NCBI RefSeq assembly: GCF_036030735.1
Contig: NZ_CP107928.1
Span: 8,122,001 to 8,186,000 of the forward strand
Source of the DNA: Streptomyces sp. NBC_00425
GTDB taxonomy: Bacteria > Actinomycetota > Actinomycetes > Streptomycetales > Streptomycetaceae
Length of the DNA: 64,000 bases
Direction: 5' to 3'
Shown: positions 52,620 to 60,918 of the stretch, one piece after another
How positions within the stretch are numbered: the first letter of the stretch is position 1
Layout: each line of letters starts with the position of its first letter
Notes under the pieces: generated by a model
Seen by the model: the letters and a program-made list of their open reading frames with translations, nothing else
Databases searched by the model: none
Told to the model about the DNA's origin: nothing
Made by a program: the position numbers and the translations under genes

Positions 52620-55019
52620 ATGGGACACGGAGCACGCAAGCAACTGGCGAAGCTGCTCGATGCCTCGGAGCGATGCGGGGACTTCAGCACCCGCATCGAG
52701 ATGTCCGCCCGCGCGCTGCGGATCGAGGTCGACGGCGTCGGGGCGCTGCCCCTGCCGTTGCGCGCTCCGGTCACCAAGAAGCTGATCGCGCAGGCCCGGC
52801 AGGCCCGCTTCGGCCGCGGTGAGCAGACCCTGGCCGACACCAGCGTGCGCGATACCTGGGAGATCACCCCGGACCGGATCACCCTGGGCGGCCCCGACTG
52901 GGACCGCACCCTGAGCGGCGTCCTCGACGGCGTCCGTACCGCGCTCGGTCTGCCGCCCACCACCGTCCTGCGGGCCGAACCGCACGCGCTGCTCGTCTAC
53001 GGCAAGGGCCAGTTCTTCCTGCCGCACCAGGACTCCGAGAAGGACGACTCCATGGTGGGCACCCTGGTGGTCTCGCTGCCCTCGCACCACACCGGCGGCG
53101 AACTCGTCGTCTCCCACGCCGGCCGGAGCGTCGTCCACCAGGCGTCTCGGGAGAAGCTGACCTTCGCTGCCTTCTACGCGGACTGCCTGCACGAGGTCAA
53201 GCCCGTCAAGTCCGGCTACCGCGTCACCCTCACCATGAACCTCCTCGCCGAACGCACCCGCCCGGCCGGCGAGGACGGCGGTGGCCCGGCCGCCGACCTG
53301 GCCCACTGCCTGACCGAACACTTCACCGAGCCGGCCGAAGAGCGCTACGCCTACGGCCGCCAGAAAACGGCGCCCCCGAACCGCCTCGTGTACCTTCTCG
53401 ACCACGAGTACACCCAGCGTGGCCTGGACTGGGACCGCCTCAAGGGTGCCGACGCCACGCGTGCCACCCGGCTCCGCCAGGCCGCCGGGCAGGCAGGCTG
53501 CGAGGCGGTCCTCGCATTGGCCGAGGTGAAGGAGACTTGGGACGCCGTACCGCCCTACGACCGCTACGACTACTACGGCGATGTCGAGCACTTCGACGGC
53601 TGCGAGGACGAGGAGTGCGAGGGTGAGTGCCTCCTCGACCCCGACGGGGAGCCCGGGGCCGAGCGCCGCCGCAGTGGCGACTTCTCCGACTACGAGCTGG
53701 GCGACCTGATCGACGACGAGATCACCCTCGACTGGTGGACCCGCCCCGACGGCGCCGACGGTGAGCAGATCTCCCTGCCCGTCTCTTACGCCGAGGTGTG
53801 CGCCACCACCGAGAACAAGGACCTCACGCCCTACCAGTCCGAGTACGAGGGCTACATGGGCAACTACGGCAACACCCTGGACCGCTGGTACCGGCGGGCC
53901 GCAGTGGTGCTCTGGCCCCGGCAACGCTCGTTCGCGGCACGCGCCGAGGCCGGCTCCGAGGGAGCCCTGCGAGAACTCCAGGGCCACCTGGACACCGGGG
54001 AGTTGGAGCTGGCGCGTACGCGCGCCCGGTCGCTCGCCCCGATCTGGAAGCATCGCGGTTCGGGCGAAGCGGCCGCTCCACTCTTCACTGCCGCCCTGCA
54101 CGTCGCGGTGGGACTGGAGGAAGCGGACACCGCCGCGATGCTCCTTGCGCCCTTCGGGGTGGAGACCCTGGGCGAGCGACACGTCCCCGATCTCGCGGAG
54201 GCGGCCGCACGGTACGGGCGGACGTGGTCGCGCGGGGCCGTCGGCAGCTGGTTCGGCCCGGTCGCCGCGTACACCGGGGCGGATCGCGCAGCGTGGCTCG
54301 AGTCTCTGCCCGGCCTCTGTGCCGCGCTGCGGGCCGCTGACGGTGACGGAGACGCGGTGGCGGCACCGCTGGTGGAGGGCGTGTGGCAAGCGGCCGAGCA
54401 GCAGCTCACCGGCTGGCTGGACGTGGGCCGCGAGGGGGAGCGCCGCGCGGGCATGGAACGGCTGGGAGCTCCCTTGGCCCGCATCCTGCAGGCGTGCGAC
54501 CCGAAAACCGCCGACACGATCGTCACCGCGCTGCGCGGCCTGCCGGACACCGCCCTGGAATGCCTGCTCCCGGCCCTGCGCACCGCGGCCCACCGACCGA
54601 CGACCGTACGAGACGGGGCACCCGCGGCCCAGGCCTTCCAGACGCTCGCCGACCACTGCGAGGCCCGGCTCACCGCGGCCGTCACTCGCCCCGTACGCGC
54701 GGCGGACGACTGGTCACTCACCCCGGCCGGTACCTGCCGGTCCGGCTGCGGCCTCTGCCCCGACCTCGACGCCTTCCTCACCTCCCGCACCTGTCGGGTC
54801 ATGGATTGGCCGCTCGCGAAGGACCGGCGCCGCCACATCCACAGCCGTATCGATCTGGCCGGCCTGCCCGTGTCCCACACCACCCGGCGTCAGGGACGCC
54901 CCTACACCCTGGTCCTGACCAAGACGAACGCGGTGTTCACCCGTGAGCAAGCGGCCCGCGTCCGCGCCGAGACCGACCTGGCGTGGCTGCGGGAGAAATG
55001 GCCCCGGCCCCGCGGCTGA
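52620..55019 (+). CDS. Large 2OG-Fe(II) oxygenase with C-terminal helical extension
   Basis: 799 residues. Residues ~115-215 form a prolyl-hydroxylase-type 2OG-Fe(II) domain: ALLVYGKGQFFLPHQDSEKD supplies His136 and Asp138, DCLHEVKPVKSGYRVTLTM supplies His191 and the 2-oxoglutarate-binding Arg201. A very acidic stretch (HFDGCEDEECEGECLLDPDG) follows, then about 350 residues of helical, repeat-like sequence. A Cys cluster sits near the C-terminus (GTCRSGCGLCPDLDAF). The ATG has AGGGGAACG upstream. Single-domain members are common, so the long extension is unusual. Its substrate may be a protein. The adjacency to defence genes is noted without proof of a link. Confidence 0.83.
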   Translation: MGHGARKQLAKLLDASERCGDFSTRIEMSARALRIEVDGVGALPLPLRAPVTKKLIAQARQARFGRGEQTLADTSVRDTWEITPDRITLGGPDWDRTLSGVLDGVRTALGLPPTTVLRAEPHALLVYGKGQFFLPHQDSEKDDSMVGTLVVSLPSHHTGGELVVSHAGRSVVHQASREKLTFAAFYADCLHEVKPVKSGYRVTLTMNLLAERTRPAGEDGGGPAADLAHCLTEHFTEPAEERYAYGRQKTAPPNRLVYLLDHEYTQRGLDWDRLKGADATRATRLRQAAGQAGCEAVLALAEVKETWDAVPPYDRYDYYGDVEHFDGCEDEECEGECLLDPDGEPGAERRRSGDFSDYELGDLIDDEITLDWWTRPDGADGEQISLPVSYAEVCATTENKDLTPYQSEYEGYMGNYGNTLDRWYRRAAVVLWPRQRSFAARAEAGSEGALRELQGHLDTGELELARTRARSLAPIWKHRGSGEAAAPLFTAALHVAVGLEEADTAAMLLAPFGVETLGERHVPDLAEAAARYGRTWSRGAVGSWFGPVAAYTGADRAAWLESLPGLCAALRAADGDGDAVAAPLVEGVWQAAEQQLTGWLDVGREGERRAGMERLGAPLARILQACDPKTADTIVTALRGLPDTALECLLPALRTAAHRPTTVRDGAPAAQAFQTLADHCEARLTAAVTRPVRAADDWSLTPAGTCRSGCGLCPDLDAFLTSRTCRVMDWPLAKDRRRHIHSRIDLAGLPVSHTTRRQGRPYTLVLTKTNAVFTREQAARVRAETDLAWLREKWPRPRG

Positions 55020-55194
55020 AAGGGGACAGGCAAGCCCTGCGGCTCGCGCGCCTGGAACGGCAGTCCGCACCCGGGACGCGGATGCCGCGTCCCGGCCGGC
55101 CGCGCATCGCCACCTGCCGGTACCTCGCGGCCGCGCAAGCCTGGGCTGCCGGCGGACCGGCGCCGGACGGGTAGGCCATCGGCTCGATCACCCC

Positions 55195-55519
55195 GTGGGA
55201 ATCTACGCGAAAACGGCCGTGACGGCCGCGGTCGCCCTGGACAGCGTGAGCGGGGATGGCGCAACCGTGGTGGAGCAGCAGCTCCAGGGCCGCGTGGAGG
55301 AGGAGACCACGGCGGCCGGGGGCATCCGGCGCCTCCAGGTCCTCGCGATCAGTGGCGACATGGGCGCCATCGCCACCGCCGTGTACGGCGCGCTGGGCAC
55401 CGGCCCGCCTCGGCCGACTCATCCTCACAGCCGCCGCCGCACTGGACGCCCTCACCGGCGATGCCTGGGACACGGTGGATGAGCGGCTGCGTTTCCTCGT
55501 GGCGAGGGTCGCGGCCTAG
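55195..55519 (+). pseudogene. Small frameshifted gene
   Basis: From GTG 55195 the frame reads GIYAKTAVTAAVALDSVSGD and GDMGAIATAVYGALGTG, then becomes low-complexity. In another frame from about 55410 the sequence continues RLILTAAAALDALTGDAWDT and ends VDERLRFLVARVAA before a stop at 55519. The two parts look like one alanine-rich helical protein of about 105 residues broken by a single frameshift. The family is not recognised; a sequencing error is possible. Confidence 0.4.
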
Positions 55520-55560
55520 GCCGGACATGAACCCCAGCTGACCCGCTCCACCCTCCGTAC

Positions 55561-55592
55561 GGAAGGGCCCACACGGACGTGCGGGCCCTTCC
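55561..55592. terminator. GC-rich terminator hairpin
   Basis: GGAAGGGCCC (55561-55570) pairs with GGGCCCTTCC (55583-55592) across a 12-base loop. The hairpin lies downstream of the 2OG oxygenase region and before the convergent uppP gene. Confidence 0.75.
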
Positions 55593-55749
55593 GCGTCATC
55601 CCCTACTTTTGCGGATGTACACGCCCTGGTGGGGCGTATCCCGCCTCCCCGGTGGGAGATGAGTGGGAGACAAGTGGGAGATGATCATGGCGTGGTGCTG
55701 CAATCAGGCGCTAGGAAATGCTAGATAGCGCTACCTGCGCGGCCCTGGT

Positions 55750-56625
55750 TCAGCCGCCGGATTCGCCCGCGTGCGGGCTCAGCGCACCCATGCTGACCAG
55801 CACAATCACCACCACACCGAGGATCACGCGGTAGTAGACGAACGGCATGAAGGATTTGGTGGAGATGAATTTCATGAACCACGCGATGACCGCGTAGCCC
55901 GACGCGAAGGCGATCGCCGTCGCGAACAGCGTCGGCCCCCACGCCACATGGCCGCCCTCCAGCGCGTCCTTCGTCTCGAAGACCCCGGAGGCCAGCACGG
56001 CCGGGATGGCCAGCAGGAACGAGTAGCGCGCCGCGGCCTCGCGCTTGTAGCCCATGAACAGGCCGCCGCTGATGGTGGCGCCGGAACGCGAGACGCCGGG
56101 GATCAGCGCGCAGGCCTGGCAGAGGCCGAAGATCAGGCCGTCCTTGACGCCCAGATTCTCCAGCGTCTTGCGCTGCTTGGGCGCGCGGTGCTTCCCGCCC
56201 GTCTCGTCGCGGGCCGCGAGACGGTCGGCGACGCCGATCACGATGCCGACGACGACGAGCATGGTGGCGGTGATCCGCAGATCGCGGAACGGTCCCTCGA
56301 TCTGGTCTTTCAGGGTCACGCCCAGCAGGCCGATCGGGATCGAGCCGACGATCACCAGCCAGCCCATCTGGGCGTCGTGGTCCTTGCGCATCGTCTTGTC
56401 GAACAGCGACCGGCTCCAGGCCGCGATGATCCGGCCGATGTCCTTGCGGAAGTAGATGAGGACCGCGGCCTCCGTGCCGATCTGCGTGATCGCCGTGAAC
56501 GCGGCGCCGGGGTCCTCCCATCCGGAGAACGCAGCGGTCAGCCGCAGGTGGGCGCTGGAGGAGACGGGGAGGAACTCGGTCAGCCCCTGGACGAGTCCGA
56601 GGATGAGGGATTCAAACCAAGACAT
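55750..56625 (-). CDS. uppP: Undecaprenyl-diphosphatase UppP
   Basis: 291 residues, eight or so membrane helices. The family motifs are FVQGLTEFLPVSSSAHL-like (here GLVQGLTEFLPVSSSAHLRL) near the N-terminus and LIPGVSRSGATISGGLFMGY in the middle; together they form the active site that removes phosphate from undecaprenyl diphosphate to recycle the cell-wall lipid carrier. The ATG ending at 56625 (MSWFESLILG) is the family start; a frame extension to 56691 is not needed. It is a housekeeping-type gene, usually also linked to bacitracin tolerance, and marks the return to conserved chromosome. Confidence 0.95.
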   Translation of the reverse strand: MSWFESLILGLVQGLTEFLPVSSSAHLRLTAAFSGWEDPGAAFTAITQIGTEAAVLIYFRKDIGRIIAAWSRSLFDKTMRKDHDAQMGWLVIVGSIPIGLLGVTLKDQIEGPFRDLRITATMLVVVGIVIGVADRLAARDETGGKHRAPKQRKTLENLGVKDGLIFGLCQACALIPGVSRSGATISGGLFMGYKREAAARYSFLLAIPAVLASGVFETKDALEGGHVAWGPTLFATAIAFASGYAVIAWFMKFISTKSFMPFVYYRVILGVVVIVLVSMGALSPHAGESGG

Positions 56626-57092
56626 GAGGTTACGGAGTCCAAGTGCCGATCGGAGAGGGGCGACGGCGGGCCGCCGCGACCGTTGGTTCAAGACTGTGCA
56701 AAGGAAGCGTAGCGGTCTCGTGTGCCGCCTCGTTCACAGGGGTTTCGGGGACGCCGCGGCCGGAGCCCGGCAGGCGTCCCCGCTCGACCGCGGAGGCACG
56801 GCCGATGTGCGGCCGGTGCAGAGCCGGGGAGAGCCGGGGCACGGCCGCTGCGTGGCCGGTATGCGGCCGGTGTGCGCGGCCGGTGTGCGGCCCGTTCACC
56901 GCCGATGAGCCCCCGGTCCGGGACCTCGGGCCGTCCCGCCTCCACTCTCCCCCTTCCCTGGCCCTCCCAGCCTCCCTCCCAGCCTCCTCCCCGCCCCCTT
57001 CCCGGCCCGGCCGCGCGCGACCCGCCGCAGGGCGGCGGAGCGGGCACGCATGGTTGACCGGCCGCACGGCCGCCGCATACGTTGCTGCCGAT
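56626..57092. repeat. Divergent intergenic region with GCGGCCGGTGTGC repeats and a pyrimidine tract
   Basis: Between about 56800 and 56900 variants of GCGGCCGGT(G/A)TGC recur several times (for example near 56808, 56862 and 56879). Next, 56937-57010 is a tract made almost entirely of C and T with repeated CAGCCTCC units. Neither strand codes plausibly here. The region presumably carries the promoters of uppP and the Gfo operon. Confidence 0.6.
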
Positions 57093-57108
57093 GGGAAAGC
57101 GCTTGCTG
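57093..57108. promoter_or_regulatory. LacI-type operator with AAGCGCTT core
   Basis: GGGAAAGCGCTTGCTG contains the palindrome AAGCGCTT (57097-57104), as at 7238-7251. It lies 83 bp upstream of the second Gfo gene. It links this operon to the cupin/SGNH divergent promoter at the left end of the window. Confidence 0.6.
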
Positions 57109-57190
57109 TGCGCATGTGCTGCACGCTTCCCGCTCGTCGCTGGACCGCCCGGCTGAACGGCCGCACGTCACAGGAGTGCTGATCACGTCC

Positions 57191-58381
57191 ATGTCCCCCT
57201 CCACTCCGCCCCGGATCCCGCTCGACGGCCGCCGCATCCGGGCCGCCGTCATCGGCGCCGGCGCCATCGGCCGCGGTTCCCATCTGCCCGCTCTCCAGCA
57301 GCTCGCCGCCGAGGGCGAGACCGAGGTCGTGGCGGCCGTTGACATCGATGCCACCGCCGTCCGGGAGTTCTGCGCGGACGGCGGCGTCCCGCACGCCTAC
57401 ACCGATCTGGAGCGGATGCTGGCGGAGCAGCGGCCCGACCTCGTGACCATCTGCACCCCGCCGACCCTGCACCGCGAGCAGAGCGTGGCCGCGCTGCGGG
57501 CGGGCGCCTGGGTGTGGTGCGAGAAGCCGCCCGTGCCGACCCTCGCCGACTACGCGGCCGTGGAGGCGGAGGAGGGCCCGCAGGGCGGCCCGTACTCGTC
57601 GATCGTCTTCCAGCACCGCTTCGGCTCGGGGACACGGCACGTACGGCGGCTGCTCGCCGAGCAGGCCCTCGGACGACCCCTCGTCGCGCACTGCCAGACC
57701 ACCTGGTACCGCGACACCGCGTATTACGCCGTGCCCTGGCGCGGCCGCTGGCAGACCGAGGGCGGCGGCCCGGCCATGGGTCACGGCATCCACCAGATGG
57801 ACCTCATGCTCGACCTCCTCGGCCCGTGGAGCGAGGTGCGCGCGATGGCCGGCCGGCTCGTGCACGACGTGGAGACGGAGGACGTGTCCACCGCGCTGGT
57901 CCGCTTCGAGAGCGGCGCCCTGGCCACGGTCGTCAACAGCGTCCTGAGCCCCGACGAGGTCAGCCGCATCCGCATCGACTGCGAGCGCGCCACCGTCGAG
58001 CTCACCCATCTTTACGGCCACTCCAACGCCGACTGGCGCGTCACCCCCGCCCCCGGTGTGCCGGCGGACGAGGCGGCGGGCTGGCGGGACTTCGGCGCGG
58101 ACGTCCCCAGTTCGCACCTCGCGCAGCTGCGGGAGCTGGTCGCGAGCATGCGGGCCGGCCGCAGGCCGCGCAGCAGCGGCGCCGACGGACGCACCAGCCT
58201 GGAACTGGTCACCGCGCTGTACAAGTCGGCGTTCACCGACACCACGGTGCGGCGGGGCGAGACAGGGCCCGGCGACCCCTACTACACGGCGCTGCACGGC
58301 GGCGCCCCGGGCTGGGCCCCCGGCACAGCCACGCGCACCGGCGTCGTCCCGAACCCCGGGCAGGCGGAGGTGCCGGCGTGA
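57191..58381 (+). CDS. Gfo/Idh/MocA family oxidoreductase (second copy)
   Basis: 396 residues. The Rossmann motif is AAVIGAGAIGRGSHLPAL, the family Lys is in WCEKPPVPTLADY, and the C-terminal half has GGGPAMGHGIHQMDLML. It is paralogous to 731-1846. ATG 57191 is chosen although AGGAG ends 13 bp upstream; the in-frame GTG at 57176 would overlap that ribosome-binding site. It is first in a three-gene operon with overlapping DUF6807 and cupin genes. The substrate sugar is unknown; no transporter is attached to this copy. Confidence 0.9.
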   Translation: MSPSTPPRIPLDGRRIRAAVIGAGAIGRGSHLPALQQLAAEGETEVVAAVDIDATAVREFCADGGVPHAYTDLERMLAEQRPDLVTICTPPTLHREQSVAALRAGAWVWCEKPPVPTLADYAAVEAEEGPQGGPYSSIVFQHRFGSGTRHVRRLLAEQALGRPLVAHCQTTWYRDTAYYAVPWRGRWQTEGGGPAMGHGIHQMDLMLDLLGPWSEVRAMAGRLVHDVETEDVSTALVRFESGALATVVNSVLSPDEVSRIRIDCERATVELTHLYGHSNADWRVTPAPGVPADEAAGWRDFGADVPSSHLAQLRELVASMRAGRRPRSSGADGRTSLELVTALYKSAFTDTTVRRGETGPGDPYYTALHGGAPGWAPGTATRTGVVPNPGQAEVPA

Positions 58382-59307
58382 CCGGGGAGCTGCGGCTCGT
58401 ACACGCCCACGGCGACCGCGTCACGGTGAGCGACCCGGCCACCGGCGTGGAGCTGCTCGCCTACGTCTACCGGCCGGAGGCCGCGTGGGAGGCGCCGAAG
58501 CCGTACATCCACCCGATGCGGACCCTGGCCGGCGACGTCGTCACCGACTACCGCCCGAACGACCACCGCTGGCACAAGGGACTGTCGCTGACCGCCTCCC
58601 ACCTCTCGGGGGCCAACCTGTGGGGCGGCAACTCCTACGTCCACGGCGACGGCTATCTCGAGCTGCCCGAGCGGGTCGGCTCCATGGCGCACGCCGGCTT
58701 CGACGAGGTCGCCGCACAGGACGGCCGGGCCGTCATCGCCGAGCGGCTGGACTGGCGGCCGCACAGCGGGGAGCTGTGGGCGCGGGAGTCACGCCGGATC
58801 GAAGTGCACGACGTCGACCACGCCTCCGGTTCCTGGGCGCTGACCTGGACCAGCGCCGTCGTCAACCGCCGTGAGGAGCCGCTGCGTTTCGGCAGCCCGA
58901 CCACCGCCGGGCGGGAGATGGCCGGCTACACGGGCCTGTTCTGGCGCGGCCCGCGGGCCTTCCGGGAGGGCCGGATCATCGGCCCGGACGGGGAGGGACC
59001 GGGGCTGATGGCGTCGCAGAGCCCCTGGCTCGCCCTGTCCGGCGAACACGACGGCGTCGACGGCCACGCCACCGTCGTGTTCGCGCACGCCCCCGAGAAC
59101 GACCATGACGGCGCCCGGGGCGCGCACCCCGCCCACTGGTTCGTCCGCAACGAGCCCTTCGCGGGCATCGCCCCGTCCTGGGCGTTCTTCGACGAACTGG
59201 AGCTCGCCCCCGGCGAGACGCTCACGCGCCGCTATCGCGTCGTGGTGGCCGACGGCGCCTGGGAGCGGCCGGAGATCGCCAAGTACCTCGAGGAGCATCC
59301 CTGGTGA
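58378..59307 (+). CDS. DUF6807 (PmoA-like) family protein
   Basis: 309 residues; the GTG start sits in a GTGA overlap with the Gfo stop. The sequence runs through KPYIHPMRTLAGDVVTDYRP, DHRWHKGLSLTASHLSG, NLWGGNSYVHGDGYLEL and GRIIGPDGEGPGLMASQSPW to WFVRNEPFAGIAPSWAFFDE. It has no signal peptide. It is the full-length paralogue of the truncated gene at the left window edge. The many His/Trp/Asp residues and beta-rich pattern suggest a carbohydrate-binding or aldose-modifying fold, but the function of the family is not established. Confidence 0.88.
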   Translation: MTGELRLVHAHGDRVTVSDPATGVELLAYVYRPEAAWEAPKPYIHPMRTLAGDVVTDYRPNDHRWHKGLSLTASHLSGANLWGGNSYVHGDGYLELPERVGSMAHAGFDEVAAQDGRAVIAERLDWRPHSGELWARESRRIEVHDVDHASGSWALTWTSAVVNRREEPLRFGSPTTAGREMAGYTGLFWRGPRAFREGRIIGPDGEGPGLMASQSPWLALSGEHDGVDGHATVVFAHAPENDHDGARGAHPAHWFVRNEPFAGIAPSWAFFDELELAPGETLTRRYRVVVADGAWERPEIAKYLEEHPW

Positions 59308-60014
59308 GCGGGTACGCGGGGCTGCCCGGCGGTGTCGCGGTGTCGCAGCTGCGCGTGTACGACTGGCCCGCGTCCGACGGGTTGCGCGGCGGAACCCCGC
59401 ACATGCACCTGGCCTGCACGGAGGGGTACGTCGTCACGGGCGGCCGCGGGGCGGTGCAGACCCTGACGGCGGCCGGCCGTCGGGTCACGCCCCTCACGCC
59501 CGGCACGGTCGCCTGGTTCACGCCCGGCACGATCCACCGGCTGGTCGACGAGGGCGACCTGCGCATCACGGTGCTGATGCAGAACAGCGGGCTGCCCGAA
59601 GCCGGTGACGCCGTGCTCACCCTGCCCCCGCGGTACCTCGCCGACCCGCAGACGTACGCCGCCGCGACGGCGATCCCGGCCGACGCCCCGGAGGCGGAGC
59701 AGGCCCGGATCGCCCGGGCCCGGCGGGACCTCGCGCTGGAGGGCTACCGGGCGTTGCGCGAGGCGCCGGACCAGGCGGCAGCCCTGGCCGCCTTCCACCG
59801 GGCCGCCGCCGAGCTCGTCCGGCCGCGGCTCGACGCATGGCGTGAGCGCTGGCTCCGCGGTGCGCGGGCGGCGGCGCAGACCACGGCGGAGCAGTTGGAC
59901 CGGCTCGCGGACGGGGACGTCTCCCACCTCGCCGAGGCGGTCGTCCGCGCCGAGGAGCCGTCGGTGTACGGGAGGTTCGGGATGTGCGGCCGGCTGGACG
60001 TGTACCGGGCGTAG
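59304..60014 (+). CDS. Cupin-domain protein (second copy)
   Basis: 236 residues; the GTG start sits in a GTGA overlap with the DUF6807 gene. The cupin core keeps the metal residues in GGTPHMHLACTEGYVV and GTVAWFTPGTIHRLV. It is about the same length as, and closely similar throughout to, the 6500-7210 protein. The fixed gene order Gfo-DUF6807-cupin with two overlaps argues that the three act on one substrate, with the cupin perhaps as isomerase or as a sugar-sensing partner. Confidence 0.87.
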   Translation: MSGYAGLPGGVAVSQLRVYDWPASDGLRGGTPHMHLACTEGYVVTGGRGAVQTLTAAGRRVTPLTPGTVAWFTPGTIHRLVDEGDLRITVLMQNSGLPEAGDAVLTLPPRYLADPQTYAAATAIPADAPEAEQARIARARRDLALEGYRALREAPDQAAALAAFHRAAAELVRPRLDAWRERWLRGARAAAQTTAEQLDRLADGDVSHLAEAVVRAEEPSVYGRFGMCGRLDVYRA

Positions 60015-60038
60015 GACGCGTCCGGGCCGGTCACCGCG

Positions 60039-60869
60039 TCACGCGCGGCGCAGGTGGTGGCGTTTGCGCCAGGCGACCGCCGCGCCGCCGAGCGCCGGCA
60101 GGGCGATGCAGCCGAGGGCGATCAGGAAGGCCGGCGAGGTGGGGGAGGAGGCGCGGGCCCCGGCGACGACGTACGCGGCCGTGTTCGGGACCGAGCCGAG
60201 CGCGGTCGCGATCAGGAAGGAAGGCCAGCTCATCCGCGAGACGGCGGCGCAGTAGTTGGCGGCCGCGAACGGAACGCCGGGAAACAGCCGCGCGGCGAGC
60301 ATCGAGCGCAGACCGTGCCGGCTGAGCTGCCCGTCCGCCGCCGTCAGCAGCCGTCCGCGCAGCAGCGGCCGCAGGGCGTCCTGACCCAGGAGACGGCCCA
60401 GCCCGAAGGCCGTGCCGGCCCCCAGCACCGTGCCCGCCAGCGCCGCCGCGATGCCCCACTGCGAGCCGAACAGCGCGCCCGCGGCCAGGTTCAGCAGGGG
60501 TCTCGGCACGAACGCCACCGTGCACAGCCCGTACGCCACGGCGAAGACCACGGCCGCCGAAGGTCCGGCCAACTGCGGCGGCCAGCCGTCCGCGAGCAGC
60601 TTCTGCGGCTCGAAGAGCAGCACGGTCGTGGCGGCGGCGACGAGCAGCGCGACCAGCAGAGCCAGGCGGGACCAGGGCGACTGCAGCACCGCGGTGCATC
60701 GCGCGGCGAGACCGCCGGGCGCGGGGACCGGAGCCGTGACGCGGGCGACGACGGGTGGCACGGCGGGCATGACGACGCCCGTGACGAGCGGGAGGACGGC
60801 GAGCTCCGTGGCGATGGCCCGGGGAGGGGCCGTGGCGGTGCCGCCAGAGCGGGTGGTGGCATCGAGCAT
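60039..60869 (-). CDS. TVP38/TMEM64 (DedA-like, VTT) family membrane protein
   Basis: 276 residues from the ATG ending at 60869. A hydrophilic N-terminus is followed by a helix (ALLVALLVAAATTVLLFEP), then the VTT-domain core: VPRPLLNLAAGALFGSQWGI, LFPGVPFAAANYCAAVSRMS and FLIATALGSVPNTAAYVVAG, and a final helix with a basic tail (AWRKRHHLRRA). DedA/VTT proteins handle lipid scrambling or lipid-carrier transport, which fits loosely with uppP nearby. It is divergent from the AlkD-like gene, with only 49 bp between starts. Confidence 0.88.
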   Translation of the reverse strand: MLDATTRSGGTATAPPRAIATELAVLPLVTGVVMPAVPPVVARVTAPVPAPGGLAARCTAVLQSPWSRLALLVALLVAAATTVLLFEPQKLLADGWPPQLAGPSAAVVFAVAYGLCTVAFVPRPLLNLAAGALFGSQWGIAAALAGTVLGAGTAFGLGRLLGQDALRPLLRGRLLTAADGQLSRHGLRSMLAARLFPGVPFAAANYCAAVSRMSWPSFLIATALGSVPNTAAYVVAGARASSPTSPAFLIALGCIALPALGGAAVAWRKRHHLRRA

Positions 60870-60918
60870 CCAGCGACAGTAACCGAAGAAGATGTGTGAT
60901 CGCCGTATGGTGCGTCTC

